Below are positions 4,938-5,703 of a stretch of DNA of 5,703 nt, one piece after another. Source of the stretch: Clostridiales bacterium (GTDB lineage: Bacteria; Bacillota; Clostridia; Oscillospirales; Butyricicoccaceae); assembly GCA_026419635.1 (NCBI GenBank), contig JANZZB010000103.1, positions 1-5,703 of the forward strand, written 5' to 3'. Under the pieces are notes generated by a model. The model ran no database searches. It saw only the letters and a list, made by a program, of their open reading frames with translations, and was not told where the DNA came from. Position 1 is the first letter of the stretch, and every line of letters begins with the position of its first letter. A program made the translations under genes and the position numbers.

Positions 4938-5703
4938 TTAATCTTTCCAATTGGTTTCGCCGAATCGATTTAAAAAAGCTTTAATACGTTCATTTTCAGG
5001 AGAGATAAGGATTTTCTCCGGAGTACCTTCGTCGAGAATCTGGCCTTGGTCCATAAAGATAACCCGATCTGCAACATCCCGTGCGAAGGCCATTTCATGG
5101 GTTACTACCATCATCGTCATTTTTTCTTTCGCAAGGTCCCGGATAACTTTCAATATTTCACCGGTCAGTTCCGGATCAAGAGCGGAGGTCGGCTCGTCGA
5201 AAAACAAAACTTTCGGGGAAAGAGCCAAAGCGCGGGCAATAGAAACACGCTGCTGCTGACCGCCAGATAGCTGGTAGGGGTAAGCATCCGCTTTGTCGGA
5301 CAGGTTCATTTTGGACAGTAAATCCCGAGCGATATCTTCTGCTTCCTTAACCGGCATTTTTAATACATGGACAGGTGCTTCTGTAATATTTCTAAGGACT
5401 GAGAAGTGGGGAAACAGATGAAAATTCTGAAAAACGAGTCCGGTCATAAGCTGGATATTGTGGAGCTCCTGCGCTGATGAATATACACATTGCCCGTCTT
5501 TCATCGTAACCATTGTATTTCCGCAGACTTCGATGTTGCCCGAATCAACTTTTTCAAGCTGTGTAAGACATCTAAGCAGGGTCGATTTACCCGATCCCGA
5601 AGGACCGATTACAGCGAGAACTTCTCCTTCGATGACATCAATAGAAATATCTTTTAAGACGGTAAGTTCTCCAAAGTTTTTTAATATATGACTTGCATGA
5701 ATA
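4938..5703 (-). CDS. Polar amino-acid ABC transporter ATP-binding protein (GlnQ/HisP/ArtP type), 5' end cut by the window
   Basis: 254 residues are in frame up to the right edge. The first complete codon is at 5702-5700, and since such proteins are usually about 240-255 aa, only a few N-terminal residues are missing. Visible in order: an A-loop aromatic (Phe10), Walker A 'GPSGSGKST' at 33-41, Q-loop 'FQN' with Gln92, ABC signature 'LSGGQQQR' at 145-152, Walker B 'VLFFDEPTSALD' ending at about 176, and the H-loop 'VTHEM' with His202. The 'LSGGQQQRVSIARAL' and 'LDPELTGEIL' wording is typical of the polar amino-acid uptake family, which powers import through a membrane permease and an extracellular binding protein. 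Those partner genes should lie upstream beyond 5703. A methionine at 5513 is internal, since starting there would remove Walker A. The actual amino acid cannot be assigned. No clear terminator follows the stop at 4938. Confidence 0.93.
   Translation of the reverse strand, partial: IHASHILKNFGELTVLKDISIDVIEGEVLAVIGPSGSGKSTLLRCLTQLEKVDSGNIEVCGNTMVTMKDGQCVYSSAQELHNIQLMTGLVFQNFHLFPHFSVLRNITEAPVHVLKMPVKEAEDIARDLLSKMNLSDKADAYPYQLSGGQQQRVSIARALALSPKVLFFDEPTSALDPELTGEILKVIRDLAKEKMTMMVVTHEMAFARDVADRVIFMDQGQILDEGTPEKILISPENERIKAFLNRFGETNWKD

Noticed and set aside
4951..5691. Plus-strand open frames opposite the ABC ATPase gene
   Set aside because: The minus-strand frame carries all ABC motifs without a break; the plus-strand frames are shadows.
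1..5703. CRISPR arrays, tRNA or rRNA genes, insertion sequences, phage genes or toxin-antitoxin pairs
   Set aside because: No spaced repeats, transposase, cloverleaf or similar signature was found on either strand; the genes are ordinary chromosomal families.

Overview
The window is a compact, AT-leaning stretch with short intergenic gaps, non-ATG start usage and intrinsic terminators. It carries an [FeFe]-hydrogenase maturation GTPase (HydF) and the small TM1266-type partner of that system. Together these suggest a fermentative anaerobic Firmicute, most likely Clostridia or a relative. The genus cannot be read from this sequence.

Layout. (1) Positions 1-205, minus strand: the N-terminal half of a glyoxalase I-like VOC protein, running off the left edge. 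(2) Positions 253-882, plus strand: an AlkA/HhH-GPD DNA glycosylase, divergent from the glyoxalase across fewer than 50 bp; a TTG start fits the ribosome binding site better than the GTG at 244. (3) Positions 990-1802, plus strand: an MscS-family mechanosensitive channel, followed by a strong bidirectional terminator at 1804-1833 that also ends the converging operon. (4) Positions 4740 down to 1872, minus strand: TM1266-like ACT protein, then hydF, then an aspartate ammonia-lyase-like gene; hydF and the lyase are 2 nt apart. (5) Positions 4938-5703, minus strand: an almost complete polar amino-acid ABC transporter ATPase, running off the right edge.

The hydrogenase cluster is the core of the window. 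HydF is the scaffold on which the diiron subcluster of the H-cluster is built by HydE and HydG, neither of which is in view. The lyase co-transcribed with hydF can release ammonium from aspartate; that it supplies nitrogen for the azadithiolate bridge is an inference from position. The cluster has its own good promoter (about 4883-4855). It is followed by a leader of about 110 nt holding two mutually exclusive RNA structures: a terminator-like hairpin next to the first gene, and an upstream strand that can capture the 5' arm of that hairpin. This looks like a transcription attenuator or riboswitch controlling [FeFe]-hydrogenase maturation, and it is the most interesting unexplained signal here. 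A second U-tailed hairpin lies between the TM1266-like gene and hydF.
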